From Panax quinquefolius (lineage: Eukaryota > Streptophyta > Magnoliopsida > Apiales > Araliaceae), in contig CM035171.1 in assembly GCA_020205615.1 (NCBI GenBank), positions 125,554,161 to 125,618,160 on the forward strand: a DNA stretch of 64,000 nucleotides, read 5' to 3'. Below are positions 1 through 12,092 of this stretch, one piece after another (position 1 is the stretch's first letter; every line of letters starts with the position of its first letter). Position numbers and translations under genes: made by a program. The notes below the pieces were generated by a model. That model made no database searches, was not told where the DNA came from, and saw only the letters and a list, made by a program, of their open reading frames with translations.

Positions 1-342
1 ATGTTTATCGAGTGCCAAAAAGATAATTTTATTAATAATATTACTTTTCCCACCCCAGTGAATTGATAATAATGCTTACATTGTTACATATATGTTTTTA
101 TCAAAAATAAAAATAAAATGGCTTACATATATGTATGATATAGGGGAATATTACAAAGAATTAACTTAAGAAACATTCATGTTGCTATGTGGCCAATTTA
201 TCTCCCAATTAAGAAAGCATGCCGGCATTTAACTAGTTGTATTTTTCAATTTCGACTTTTGCATGCATGGTATACATATATACTTCAATATAAATTTTAA
301 TTTAAGATTTTAGTTTTTTAAAATTTGATATGAAAAAAATCA

Positions 343-379
<37 letters not shown>
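1..379. other. AT-rich intergenic sequence with TA/GA microsatellite
   Basis: No gene is visible. The only structure is a (TA)n tract followed by (GA)n at about 343-384, abutting the first foldback element. Confidence 0.6.
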
Positions 380-384
<5 letters not shown>

Positions 385-616
385 CAGGATCAAGGATCAA
401 GAGCATTCTTCCTTAAATAACACTCCGCTTAAATAACATTCCTCTTAAATAGCCGCGGGTGGCATTTTTGTAAATAAAAGGAAAATAAGTGGGACCACTC
501 TCTTTTAAAGCCCACTCCAAAGCAGCGTAGTTTTAATAAAAAGTCTTTATTTAAGGAGAATCTTTATTTAAGGAGGAATGCTATTTAAGAAGAATGTTAT
601 TGATATATCCTTGCTC
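380..616. mobile_element. Foldback MITE-like element 1
   Basis: The left arm (GAGAGCAGGATCAAGG, then CATTCTTCCTTAAATAA) is repeated inverted on the right (AAGAAGAATGTTATTG, then ATATCCTTGCTCTC), giving imperfect inverted arms of about 60 bp or more. The motif CTTAAATAACATTCC and its complement recur inside. There is no ORF. I infer a non-autonomous foldback element; the superfamily is not determined and the ends are approximate. Confidence 0.6.
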
Positions 617-632
617 TCTCTATATATATACG

Positions 633-814
633 GTCCGGATCTTAAGCTCACCCATTATCCAACTCACCCGAGCTCACCCTCCCTTTAGCGACGCTATATG
701 TTGTCCGTCGTTAAAAGTATAAACAACGGTTGTATGACCGAACCGTCGTCGGATCCGTCGCTAAAGGGAGTGAGCTCGGGTGAGTTGGATAAGAGGTGAA
801 CTTAAGATCCGGAC
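633..814. mobile_element. Foldback MITE-like element 2
   Basis: Near-perfect inverted arms of about 58 bp begin GTCCGGATCTTAAG and end CTTAAGATCCGGAC. They include TCACCC, TTATCCAACTCACCC, GAGCTCACC and CCCTTTAGCGACG. The loop holds further GTCGTTA/TAACGAC motifs. Both sides are flanked by CTCTCTATATA-type sequence, possibly the duplicated target within a microsatellite. No coding capacity. Confidence 0.75.
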
Positions 815-1009
815 TCTCTCTATATACATAGAAGAGATGTTGCATATATATTGTATATAAATTGAAGTAATTTCAATCTACTTTATTACTTACTCGCATA
901 GGCCATAGCCAAGTCAAAAATACTTCCATTTCTGGTGGAACCTTTGTAAAACAATACAATTATTGCTGCTTTCAATTCATCATATATATATATATATATA
1001 CACACACAG

Positions 1010-3629
1010 AATCTTAAGATTACCCCTTATCTAACATACCTTGTGTGAGACCCCAGATTTTATCAATAAAGATTTAAATTTTGTCAAAATAATTTTTTAA
1101 TATTATGGTGTGAATTTGAGATAATATTATAGTTGTGGGTAGTATTTATAAATTTTGCAAAGTATGTAAGTGGTTATATTATATTCGATTAATTGGGGAA
1201 TATTCGGTTTAGCGAGGGAATATTCGATAACTACCAATCATCATTGGTGGACCCACAATGTAATTATTCATTTCGGATCGAGAAAGCGACAAAAATATTT
1301 TATTGAAATAACGACGGAAGTTTTCACTGGTTGACATTGTTGAACTACTCGGTAGTAAAAACAAAATAATGTCATTATGTGGTTGCGTAGTAGCACACGG
1401 TATTGATTATGATGCTTATGTGAGAAGTCACTCATTGATTCCATTATTATTGTCGATTAATAATATGAATTATTATAAGCGATAATGACGTTTTATTTTA
1501 TTCGTATTATTAACGTAATAAAAGCGAAACATCTTTTTATATAAAATAATACTTTATTAAAGTTATTACATAAATAGAATATATTATATTTTATTACGCA
1601 TAGTATTGCATAGTGTTTTGCGATAGTGTTTTGCGTAGTATTGCATAGTGTTTCAGATAGTAAAATGTTTTTATATAAATAGAATATATTATATTTTATT
1701 TAAAAGATTTTTCTTTAAATATGGACCGTCGATTAAAGTAAATCAATCTGAACGCGTTCATGGATTAATTCTTACGCATTCCATTTTCCTATAAATAGAA
1801 AGCTCATTCCTTCATTATTTTCTTTATTTAATTCATCAAACTCTATAGAGAAATTATAGAGAGAAGTTTATAGAGAAAATTATAAAAAGAAGAAAGTATT
1901 CTCGCTACTTCACTACTTCTATATTGAGTTCTTTTACGGTAAGGGTGTTATTCTTTCTTCTTGAAGAGAACTTCATTATTCCATTCATTATTATTCATTG
2001 GAATAACTTGTAAAAAGTGGCATACCCTATCATAACTCGTACACGTGGCATACCCTATACTTGGTGAAATCCTTATGTTATTGCATTCTTAATTATTCTC
2101 ATTGGAATAACTCAGTATCTGCTGTTTACCTATACTTGGTGACATTCTTCTATTATTACATTTGGAACATCGCATGCGTGTGTTTTACAGGACTGACCGT
2201 TCCGATTTTATTATTCTGTTGGAACATCCCTGCATCGTGTGTTTTACGGGACTGGTTTAAAATCTTTATCATTCTATTGGAATATCCTATCGTGTGTTTA
2301 CACCAGGATCTGGTTCCATCTTTATTATTACTGTTGGAACATCCTGTTTGTGAATTTTCACCTTTTGGTTCCGTTATTATTATTCTACATTGGAATAACC
2401 TATCTATGTCAATCATCGCATGCGTGGTGATTTCTTTTGTTATTCCATTCTTTATTATACCCAGGTTGGTTAAAACTTAAACTTCTATACTCCATGAAAT
2501 TAGTAGAATATCCTCGATATTTGCGTTTCATCCAAAGATCTTTTCATGAAAATATTCTTACGATCATTTTTGAATTTTACTCACTTAAACGAAGATCATA
2601 TCGACAATTTGGACGTTAATAATTCATGGATTAAATAATTCTTGAACTTGTTTTATTGAATTATTATGTCATTATCATCATCCTCATGTTATATTATGTT
2701 ATCTTTTGGCTTACGATGCGATAGATGAACTTAGTATGATTATAATGAGGGATCATTCGGTATAATCACGACTTGATATAAATGATGACAAAAGTCCTCA
2801 AGTTGTCTGTAATGCGGTGATGGATAGTTTTGGTATGATTATGACTAACTGGGTGATTCTAATTATAGTACGACCATTGATAATTTGATGAAAATCCTCG
2901 ACCGGTAGTGCGGGGATGATTAGATGTGGTGGTTTATTTATTAAAATTTGAGTCTCAAATGATAAAAATTGATGAAAACCTTTTAAAACCTAAAAGATAG
3001 TAGACTTTATTCTCTACTTGACTCTTTTAATGGATTCTTATTCATTGTAGATTAAACCTCATTGTCTATTGTATTTTATCGGTTTAATCACTGTTGAAAG
3101 CTATTTAATGATAATTTATTCTGCATTATCTTAGTCATAATATTTCTTCACGAAATTTAGTTGATTTCACCTTTTCTTTCACCGTTTCTTGAAATGAGTA
3201 ACATAATTTGAGAACAGTCGAGGAACGTAAGTAATGGTCCGGAGGATAAGATTAGTAGTCCTCACTATTACTAAAAATAGTGTGATAATAACAGAATGGC
3301 GACTCCTTTTGAGTTTGTATAATATCTAAGAGATAATATTTGTATTCAAACTCACGATTTACGTCGTATTATACTACGATTATATTAGTAAGTTGTATTT
3401 GAATTTACGTATTAGTATAAGTGGCCAACCCAAGATGGGTGACGATATAACCAATTTAGGGGCACACTCTTGCATACTCTTTTCTTACTTTTGACGGATC
3501 GGACGACGATTCAGTCCATCGCTATATATAGAACTGTCGTCTTAGTTTTTAACGACAGACCAAATCGTTGTCCGATCCATTGTTAAAAAAGAATATACAA
3601 AATATGTTAGATAAAAAGTAAGTTTACTA
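1010..3629. mobile_element. Foldback MITE-like element 3, split by a solo LTR
   Basis: The left arm at about 1010-1043 (CTTAAGATTACC, then TTATCTAACATACC) is the inverse of the right end at about 3598-3629 (ATATGTTAGATAAAAAG, then TAAGTTTAC). A second pair of inverted motifs lies in 3490-3595 (GACGGATCGGACGACGATT and its near-complement). The arms resemble element 2 (CTTAAG, then TTATC.AAC), so they are probably one family. The element is interrupted at 1044-3466 by an LTR. Confidence 0.6.
1044..3466 (+). mobile_element. Solo LTR (copy A, family 3) of a gypsy element
   Basis: It starts TGTGAGACCCCAGATTTT and ends near TTAGGGGCACA, matching the ends of the copies at 55.5, 62.3 and (inverted) 52.5 kb. 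No internal retroelement sequence adjoins either side. The flanks CCTTG (1039-1043) and TCTTG (3468-3472) look like a 5 bp target duplication with one mismatch. Inside are repeats of about 55-60 bp at about 2120-2400. The open frames there are by-products of these repeats and not genes. Confidence 0.75.
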
Positions 3630-4897
3630 TCCTGAACGTATATTCTCAGCTGTGCATGCGCTTGAAATTAACATTGAGTTGAACTGAAATACGCTTTACT
3701 TAAAGGATAGACTAGCTAGCCATGCATGTGATTGTAAATTGACCTGTCAAGTTCTTCATTTTATTTATATCAAAAAGGTTGCCTCCCTTTGCTTGAAAAG
3801 CTTATCACATGGCAACGGTTTTCCAAAAGGATAGTGCGTGCCAAAAGAAAAGAAAACAAATAATCCCTTCTTTTCATTATATAAGTCTTTTTTAAAAGAT
3901 TTTTTTTTTCTATAATATATATAAGACGTTTTACATAGATTTAGAAGACAAAAACTAATCGTTTCCGACTTTATCCTAAAAAAATAGAGTAATTGAAGGA
4001 GAGATGGAATAGTTATTAATTAATGTATGAGTAATAATAAAATTACCTAACATTAGAATAAATGAGATTTCTTGATATGCGTGATTATGTCTTAAACGAC
4101 TTATATAATGAATTAGGTTGATTTTGGTGATAGGGTGAATAATACATTCGTTTTTTTTTTCCAAATAAAAATAGGTATATATATATAATGATCGATCTCA
4201 ATTATAGCATCATATATATAGTGCTACTTATACTATATTTATATAAGAATCATTTAATAGTACAACATTACAATTACCAGCACAGAGTAGGTAGTATATT
4301 GATTTACAAATTGTCAAATACTATTGTCCAAACTTAATTTAATTTCTATGTAGACGAGCTATATGCAATGAAAAATAGTTGGGCCTAGTGTTTTGCCACA
4401 TGAGATGTATCCAGACCTACTTTACCCAATGGTTAAACGGACTTGCTATCATTGCAACACAGACATATGTATTGAGTGGGGTTATATATATATATATATA
4501 TATATATACTTTATTTGATTTTTCTGTTAGGCTTTATATATGTATGTCACAACTTGGATAATACTGAATAGTATTTTTTATATATATAAATATACAAATT
4601 AATGGAAATGGTAGGGGCCGGCTGTACGTGACCTTGGAGGCATTATTTTCCGAGCTTTCCTCTTATTTGTAACATCAACAACTTGTTTGATGAAGACATT
4701 CAATTTCATGTCCTCCACCGGCTTCTACAAAATTAAACCAATCAAACGTTGTCGTCTACTTTTTATTCTACGAAGAAATCGCAACTTATTTGTGATTCGT
4801 ATCATCACCTTCCATTTTTGAATAAAAGAAATTTAAACATCTTATCTTATCCTTTCCTTGCCCCACTTTTTCGGACAGCTATTCCAATTGCCAACTA
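3630..4897. other. Intergenic, no gene seen
   Basis: AT-rich sequence with short (TA)n runs at about 4170-4190 and 4483-4508. Short open frames have no recognisable protein character. Confidence 0.5.
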
Positions 4898-5094
4898 CTC
4901 CCTTCCTTTCCAAATATAAGATAAATTTTGATTTTTTTTAAATAATTTCAAATTCATTTTTTAGAACTAATAAATATTATAACTCGTAACATCTTTTACA
5001 TAAAATATATCTTTTTAATTATAATATCTAAAATTAAATATTTATATCAAAAAATTAATATTAATCTTATATTTTGAAATAAAGATCATACTCA
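4898..5094. mobile_element. Stowaway-like MITE
   Basis: The left end CTCCCTTCCTTTCCAAATATAAG is of the type seen at Stowaway termini. The right end, read on the complementary strand, shows the same ATATAAG core. TA lies outside both ends (4896-4897 and 5095-5096). The interior is very AT-rich and non-coding. The outer inverted repeat is diverged, so confidence is moderate. Confidence 0.45.
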
Positions 5095-5096
5095 TA

Positions 5097-5548
5097 TGAT
5101 ATCATCATGGCTAGGAGGATAAATTAATGATAGTTACGGAAGGATGGCCCGTAACCCATGGTTAGATGAATTTAAAGATCCAATCCATTGTAGCCCAATC
5201 CAATCAAATTCAGAAGTTTGTGAGCATGTCTGAAACAGAGGTCCACAAAGAAGAAGAAATTGTGTTACCTTCTTCATTGTTTCTTTAGGCCCAGATTGTT
5301 TGGACTTTGATTAAGTCATTACTGCAGCGTGACGAATGGTTATATTAACTCCACGTTGCATAAAACATTAATCTTAGTCACCTTATTTCATTTTCTTTTT
5401 TATTTAAGTATTTTATTATTCTTTTTTTAAAACTTTTAACTAATGATACAATTTAATCGTGAATACCTAACTCGTTATAGAAACGATGTTGTGCACTAAT
5501 TTTAGTGAGTTATAAAAAAAATAGAAATACAAATTTTAGTGAGTTATA
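5097..5548. other. Intergenic, no gene seen
   Basis: No ORF or RNA signature. A short direct repeat (TTTTAGTGAGTTATA) occurs twice at about 5500-5550, next to the following element. Confidence 0.4.
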
Positions 5549-5555
5549 GAAATTT

Positions 5556-7088
5556 GGAGGGTTAAATATTTTTTTAGTCACTGTAGGTCAATTTATAAAT
5601 GGATAACTGATTTTTTTTTTTTTTATAATTAACTAACTGTACTCGACTTTTGTAACACAAAGTTGAATTTCCGTTAGCCGGATTAAGTTTTTTAACTGTT
5701 ACATGACGTGAAAATGCCACATATTACCTGAATCTGAGCTGGAAGCTACAGTTAACAACATTATAAACGTTAGCTATAACCCACCGGCAAAAAAAAATAC
5801 AGATGCCCGCCCGAACCGACCCAACGAATTTCATCCATGTTAAATAAGAAACCAGACATCAAAAATGGCAAAATTTAGGGTTTTTCGTAAGAGCAGAGAT
5901 CTCAGACATCAAAAGGCGACTAACTTGAAGTAGGTGCATTTAGAGATGATGAGTAATTAAAGGTGTTCCTAATTGATCTCCAAAAGAAACCCTAATTAAA
6001 GGTGTTCCTAATTCTCCAAGATGGCAACAAATGATGATGGTTGAAGCAAATCACGGAATACATAGTCTCAAATAGTACGAAGAAGAGGAGAGAGAATGAA
6101 AATTGAAGAAGGAACTACAACTAATAGATTTAGCTGAAACTGCAAAGGAAATAGACAACACAACTAATAGTTTCGTCTCCTCTTCTTGACTTTCTCCTTC
6201 TTGATTTCTGTCGGTTTTCTCTTTTCTCTTGGTCTTGTGATGGCATGCTTGGTTCCTCTCGCGGAAGTCATGATCTCTGCTATTAGCGTCGCACCTGCGT
6301 GGGCTTTATTGCTAATGGGTCTTTATTGGCATGGTTGAATCTGATATAGCGATTGACACTGTTTTGGATGCTAATGTATCGGATTGTTCTGACGAATCTG
6401 AAATGGAATCTGATTCTTCTCAAAACCCTCTCTCTGGCTGACTCCCAAATCCAGACCAATTTCAAATCTGCCAACTCTTTCTTAGCAAGACCGCTTAGAT
6501 CAGAAGTTAAACAGCAGCTTATCAAAATTCATTTAATAATAATTAAAATATAATTGAATATATTTTTCATTTATTTTTTTATTATTTTTGGCTAACTTTT
6601 TAATTTATATTATTATATTTATAAATAATTAAACAAAAATCATTTGATATTACTTACAAAAGTAATTAAATATATATTTTATTTATTTTCTTATTTTTTG
6701 GCAAATTTTTTTAATTTATATTATTATATTTGTAAATAATTAAACAAAAAATATTTTGATATTAATTACAAAAATAACTATATATATATTTCATTTATTT
6801 TCTTATTTTTTGGCAAACTTTTCTAATTTATGTTATACTTTAAAATAATTTTTTATTTTTTCCATAATTTTTTTCCTCTAAATACACATAATCAAGATCA
6901 CATAGGATAATTCTCGACACATAAGTTTTTTTTTCCACAAATCAGCTGCTTACGTGTCAAATTGTTTAAAGTCAACATGATTTAACGGATTTTCTAACAG
7001 TTTGTTAGAAAAGTCGAGTAAAAAAAAAAGTTTATTTATCAATTTGAAAGTTAACCTAATGTACAGTAATCAAAAAAACATTTAACCC
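5556..7088. mobile_element. Non-autonomous element with long TIRs (Mutator-like)
   Basis: The sequence starting GGGTTAAATATTTTTTTAG at 5559 is mirrored by one ending CAAAAAAACATTTAACCC at 7088. Similarity continues inward for about 150 bp on each side (ACTGTA, poly-T, ACTCGACTTTTGTAACA against TTGTTAGAAAAGTCGAGT). GAAATTT occurs directly outside both ends (5549-5555 and 7089-7095), consistent with a target duplication. Long TIRs beginning GGGTTAAA with a duplication of roughly 7-9 bp suggest a Mutator-like origin. No transposase is present. The middle (about 5800-6530) is richer in GC and could be captured sequence. Confidence 0.65.
6560..6840. repeat. Tandem repeat, about 125 bp unit, 2-2.5 copies
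   Basis: The block TTATTTTTTGGCAAA, then TTTAATTTATATTATTATA and AATAATTAAACAAAAA, is repeated head to tail at about 6580, 6705 and (partial) 6810. It lies inside the long-TIR element and is AT-rich and non-coding. Confidence 0.65.
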
Positions 7089-7095
7089 GAAATTT

Positions 7096-7304
7096 AATGC
7101 ACTAGTACCGCACTACTAAAAAATAAAAATATTCATAGAATCAAGTCACACTAGATAGACAGAGAGGGCCCAATATGTAATTTCCCCTTGAGACTGTACA
7201 AATTTCCAGTCTTTGGGCTACTTTTGAAGCCCATTTATCTGCTAACTAAACTAGTCTTTACCTCCGAAGTCCGAATTGTGGACATAGAAAACAAAAAGTA
7301 CAGA
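7096..7304 (+). promoter_or_regulatory. Putative MED27 proximal promoter / 5' leader
   Basis: Only about 215 bp separate the long-TIR element from the MED27 start, so the promoter must lie here and/or within the element. An in-frame ATG at 7188 would add 39 residues before the chosen start. That extension does not resemble the usual MED27 N-terminus, so I treat it as leader. No confident TATA box was assigned. Confidence 0.35.
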
Positions 7305-10300
7305 ATGCAGCAACAGCACACTCCACCCCCGGCACCGGCCGTAACGCCGGAGTCAACTGAGTCAACAGCGGAGGCCCCGCCGAAACAGGTAGCGCTAGCA
7401 ATGGATCGGCTGAGCCACGCCTCCCGTCTAATTGCCGATATCAGGCTGGGAGCAGACCGGCTCCTCGAAGCCCTTTTTATGGCTGGACAACCTCACCAGT
7501 CAACTAAACCCTTGCATTTGATACTCAAAGAGGAAGCTTCTATGCGCCAGTACCTCCAAGATCTCCGGACCATCGGTAACTCTCTCCATTTATCTGTCTC
7601 TGCATTTTTTTGTATTTGTTTTTGTTTTGAACCGTTTAAATTTTAGGGTTTCTAGTTACTCTTTTATATGAAACAAGTTTGTTTGATTTTATAGTTTGTT
7701 GCACAAATACTAATTGTTTTGTTAAAAACTAGTTTGTTTCGGGTGGTTATTAGAATGCACGTGGACTGAATTTACAACTATCTATATTTGAATTAGGATT
7801 AGGCCTACAATATTGATCAAACAATTGTAATAAGGTTGGAGGTTGTTTAGAAGAAGACTAAACATTTACTAATATGCAAAAACATTTTATAAACCTTAAA
7901 CTTTAATTTTGAGAAGAGCAACTTTTTCAGCTTCTAAACTATCTATTATGCCTCTTGGGTGCTCCTATGTCAATGTAATATTCAATGGTGATGATTAAGG
8001 GGATGCCGATTGACTCATTATGTTTACTAATCAAGGTGCAATTAATGAGTATATCAGCAATATCTCAGTTGGCATTGCCATAAAACCGGATGAAAATTTT
8101 GCATGCCTTGTTCCAAAATTTTGTAACTGGCATCCACTCTGTGTTGGTACTGTTAGACATGTTACTTGAATCCATTGACAGAATATTAAGTATAAGACAC
8201 GCTTGGACAAAATCTTTTTGGATATTTCATATTATACTCTTAGACATGCATAAAATCATTAGTGAAAAATATTGGATAAAATTATGTCAAGTGTGTCCTA
8301 TGCAAATCTTAATATTTTGAAACAAGTAGGATTCTCATATTCGATGGAGGGGTTGAGGGTCTTATTTTGTGATATCTGCTGGAATGTATGAATTTAAATC
8401 TTTTTGCTTTTGTTAGGAAGGGAGTTAGAAGATTCTGGGGTTCTTAATGAATCTCTTCGCTCTAGAAGTAATTCTTGGGGCCTCCACATGCCTTTGGTTT
8501 GCCCAGATGGTGCTGTTGTTGCATATGCTTGGAAACGTCAACTTGCTGGTCAGGCTGGTGCATCTGCCGTTGATCGGACCAGGTGGGATCTTTACATATT
8601 TCTATGAGCTCTATGTCGTTATTTCCTTATTAAGTAAACTGGCTCATACATTTAAAAAAAGAAGAAGAAGCTGACTCTGGTATCTACCTTTGTCTCTTAA
8701 TATTGACTGAGCTAGTGTTTAGAGTTAATTTGATGGAATTCTTGCTAGGACAAGGTGTATTACTTACGAATGCTAACATGAACATAATAAGTTCTAAAAA
8801 TCCCACAACTAAATCAAGGGGATGCATATGTGTCCGTCTGCATGCTATGTTTGACAGTATTTGGTTTGCCTGTTGCCTTCTCTGTCGTAGTTCTGTAAAA
8901 GAAAGAAAAAATTACAAAAATTAAACATTCAAACAGAGCTTAATGGTTGTCCAAACAGCTGAATGATTAATTAGCAAAGTAGGCTTTGACAGTTTGACTA
9001 GAATGATTAGTAGCAGAATAATTCATTCCTGAGCGTTATGCAATTTTGTTGGTAGGCTGTACTACTTGTGAACTGTTAAAAATCATGGACGAGAACTAAC
9101 GACAGGCCATACCTATCTTTCGTACAAAGGGTGCTTAGTGGAATAATGCCAAACTATGGGAGGGAATGAAAATTTCCCAAAATTAGCAATACACGACTTT
9201 GTACCTATTTTTAAAGAGCTCATTGACATCCAGACATGAATTAGATCAAGGCTGACCACCTGTTTCATATCAATTGAAACTTTCAACTGTTGTGAGGGAC
9301 TTGAGAGGTTCTCTTTCTACGGTCAAGTAAAGTGCATCCTTTAATGGCAATCAGATTATAATATCACAAGTTCAAAACCAAAACCAACACAATGTGCGGT
9401 AGCTGTTCTCCACTGTGAAGTTTATTGTAAGGGTTTATAGATGTTTGGTAATCCAAACTGACGTTACATATCAACAGGTGTATCATGCCTAAAGTTGTGT
9501 TACTTACTAGCCAGTAACACTATGACTAATTGACTATTGCTTTATCTTATATTATACTAACTGAGCTCATGATTAGAGATAATTTATGTTGTTGTAATCA
9601 CCCGCTTGATGAAGAAGGACACAGTTGATGAAGTTTTGTTTACTGGCCAAAATCATCGATGATGTCAAAACAATTTTACTGATAGTATGGGTGAATTCAT
9701 TAATTTGCAAGAGCATTTCTTTCTTTTCTCTCTCTCTCTAGGATTGCTTATGAACTCTGTTCTACATGTTTCTGAATGTTTCAGTTGGCTTTGAAGGCAT
9801 TTATGATCGAAGAGGCGATTCTTTCCTCATTTGGATGATGGCGGTGAAACCGAATCGGCGTTGAAGAAACTCTCCGTGGTAACAAACCATCGCCGCTGTA
9901 AATGAAGAGGAGCTTAGTAATTTGGGAACGATGATCGGATATTCTATTGTGCAGGAAAAGAAAATTGGATGTAAAAACTTTTACATACCAAATAGTTGGA
10001 TTAGCTAAAGCAAGCGGCCTTACTACCACTTCGTCTAATGAGACATCGATAGAATCATCGGAAGAGTATGACTTTCATAGTTCAAATGATTTAAGACAAG
10101 GAGTGGTGGAGGACGATGCCGCAGATAAGATTAACGTAATTGAGTTGTTGTTTTCTTCTCATTTTTTAGAGCTGTAATATCCTCGCATCCGGCTGGTTCT
10201 GCATTTATCCCGATGTCAGTAGCTTTTTTTCACCGATGAGGTATTTTTCCTTTCTTGGTGGAACAATTTATTTCTTCTCTTTAATTTTTTTTGGGTTAAA

Positions 10301-11510
10301 GCTTTCTTGATTCTCATGATTAGCCTATTCTAGAATTTTCCTTGATTACTTAAGTTGGTTCACTTTTAGAATAATGTTACATTGGCAGACCTCTTGAATG
10401 TTACTAATGATAAGAGGAAATTATTCTTTTTCATGAGACTAAAAGTCAGACACTTTGAGATATCATTTGAAGCTTTCAGTCCTTTTTCATATTATCAAAC
10501 AGCCAATAATTATAATTTTAGTTAGGTTAGAGTCAAGCGGCAAGGGTCACACTAAGTTTTGTAAAACAGAATGATCTAATGTATCTGAGCGGTTGAATTT
10601 TGTATGTGCTTCTTCTTTAATGTTTTAGACATTCCGTGTGGGAGTAGCTTGTTTGGTCCAAGCCATTTTATATACATATTTTCATCATTTTGCTTTCGGT
10701 TGAATTAATTATGTGCTTCTTTCTTCTTTAATATATTTGACATTCAGTGTGGGAGTAGCTTATTTGGTCCAAGCCATGTTATATACATATTTTCATCATT
10801 TTGCTTTTGTTTTTTGCTTTCTCCTTGTAAGCTACTTCTTATGCATTACCCTTGTGACATTCCTATCAAGGGTGGCAGCTTTATACATGCAAGGGGGTTT
10901 TCTGTTCATCATGTATTCAAACACATCACGGTAATAGCTTTTGCAACCTTAACTACATCTATGTATATTTCTGAGCTCATATGGCTGATGCCCAACATGG
11001 TTAAGTTTTACACATTTCTCGTTATTACCCTATTGCAGGAACATGCTGCTATGGCACTGCAGTATTTTACTGGTATCAATACTGAAACAGCCCTACGTTC
11101 CCTATTGGTATTGTCTCTTGCATTTCCAGGGTTTGTAGTATTCACTTCACATTTGCTTTGACATTCTAAGCATATGCTAGTTTCTAATTTCTTGTATTAA
11201 TTGTTGTAGCAATGGATATGCAGCTATCAAACTCTATTCACGAAAGTTTGCAGGTGCGGTTTTCTCCTAACAAATTATGTTGATACTTATTGCTGCTTTG
11301 ATGAAACTTGCATATTTTTGGTGCAGTAAATGTGGACGGCTACTGTCAATGGACAACCAATCTGCTTTGCTGCTCCCTCCGGTTCAGCGTCCCTACCGAA
11401 ACTTTTCTACTAGTAAAACTCTACCAAGTGAACAAATTTCCGTGACAAAGGACCAGGGCATGGATAGCATCCAGGCCTATCATGTAGGCTGCTCTTCAGA
11501 GGAAGTATAG
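7305..11510 (+). CDS. MED27: Mediator complex subunit 27 (MED27), 7 exons, frameshifts in exon 3
   Basis: This is a Mediator subunit of the tail/upper module, which links DNA-bound activators to RNA polymerase II in the nucleus. Exons: 7305-7575, 8417-8582, 9785-10240, 10871-10930, 11039-11107, 11210-11253, 11327-11510, all GT..AG. The predicted protein is about 415 aa. After a Pro/Gln-rich start, exon 1 gives SRLIADIRLGADRLLEALF. Exon 2 gives LNESLRSRSNSWGLHMP and VAYAWKRQLAGQAGASAVD. Exon 4 gives HARGFSVHHVFKHIT. Exons 6-7 carry the Cys-rich end (WICSYQ, VCSKCGRLL, AYHVGC). Exon 3 is recognisable (KRRFFPHLDDGGETES, SDILL, HSSNDLRQG, SSHPAGS) but changes frame several times by 1-2 nt. At GCATTT-A-TGATCG-AAG a C and an A seem to be missing from CTG and CAG. 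The other exons are intact, which favours sequence error over a pseudogene. Confidence 0.88.
10589..10807 (+). repeat. 109 bp tandem duplication in MED27 intron 3
   Basis: Two head-to-tail copies (10589-10698 and 10699-10807) share GGTTGAATT, GTGGGAGTAGCTT, TTTGGTCCAAGCCAT and TATACATATTTTCATCATTTTGC. They lie wholly inside the intron. The second copy happens to be open in one frame but is not needed for the MED27 reading frame. Confidence 0.75.
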
Positions 11511-12092
11511 TTAAACTTTTATTGGTGCAGGTGTGTCCACACAGCCTTGTAGTAGCTTTGTGCAGAAATATTTGAAGTGAGTTTCTTCGGTATCCAGAAT
11601 TTAAATTGTGTTTTGGTAGGTAGAAACTAATTGTAACATGGATCCAAAATGTATATTAAGGTTATAGCTAACATTACTTCATATTTGTAATTTTTCTCCC
11701 TCCACCCAACCCACCCCACTCGCCCACCCAACTGGACTGGAGAAAGTAGTTTTTGTGCAATGTAGCCTCCCTGTTCTGCGAAATCTTTAGAATGCTAAAT
11801 ATTCCATATCAAGGGAGGCCTATTGCTTGGGAAGCCGAATGTATGTGTATAAACTTTGATGTTCATTTTTCCCCAAGAAATATTAGTCTTTTGTACTAGG
11901 TTCTATATAAAAACTATAGAGATTTTATTCAAAAACTCCACATTCATATTTATAAAACTCAGAATAATGCTTCATCCAGCGCAACAAATCAGCAGCAATA
12001 TAGTACGAGTTTAAAGAAAATGAAATGAAAGCCACATCCTAGAAATTTATGATCGGTTTTCCAACTTATAAATAGTCGAGAAAACAGAGCCG
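11511..12092. other. Convergent 3' intergenic region, MED27 / cytochrome b561-A
   Basis: It holds the 3' UTRs of two convergent genes. There is a C-rich stretch at about 11695-11735 (CCACCCAACCCACCCC). No further gene is seen. Confidence 0.5.

Noticed and set aside
2061..2480. 139-codon frame rich in Tyr/Leu/Phe, with similar frames at 53476-54065, 56471-56917 and 63257-63659
   Set aside because: They translate a repeat of about 55-60 bp inside family 3 LTRs, appear on either strand according to LTR orientation, and have no protein-family character.
6283..6553. Short frames inside the long-TIR element
   Set aside because: No transposase or known domain. They may derive from captured sequence but cannot be supported as genes.
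10713..10934. Possible extra MED27 exon (VQAMLYTYFHHFAF)
   Set aside because: It is the second copy of an intronic tandem duplication; exon 3 to exon 4 joins correctly without it.
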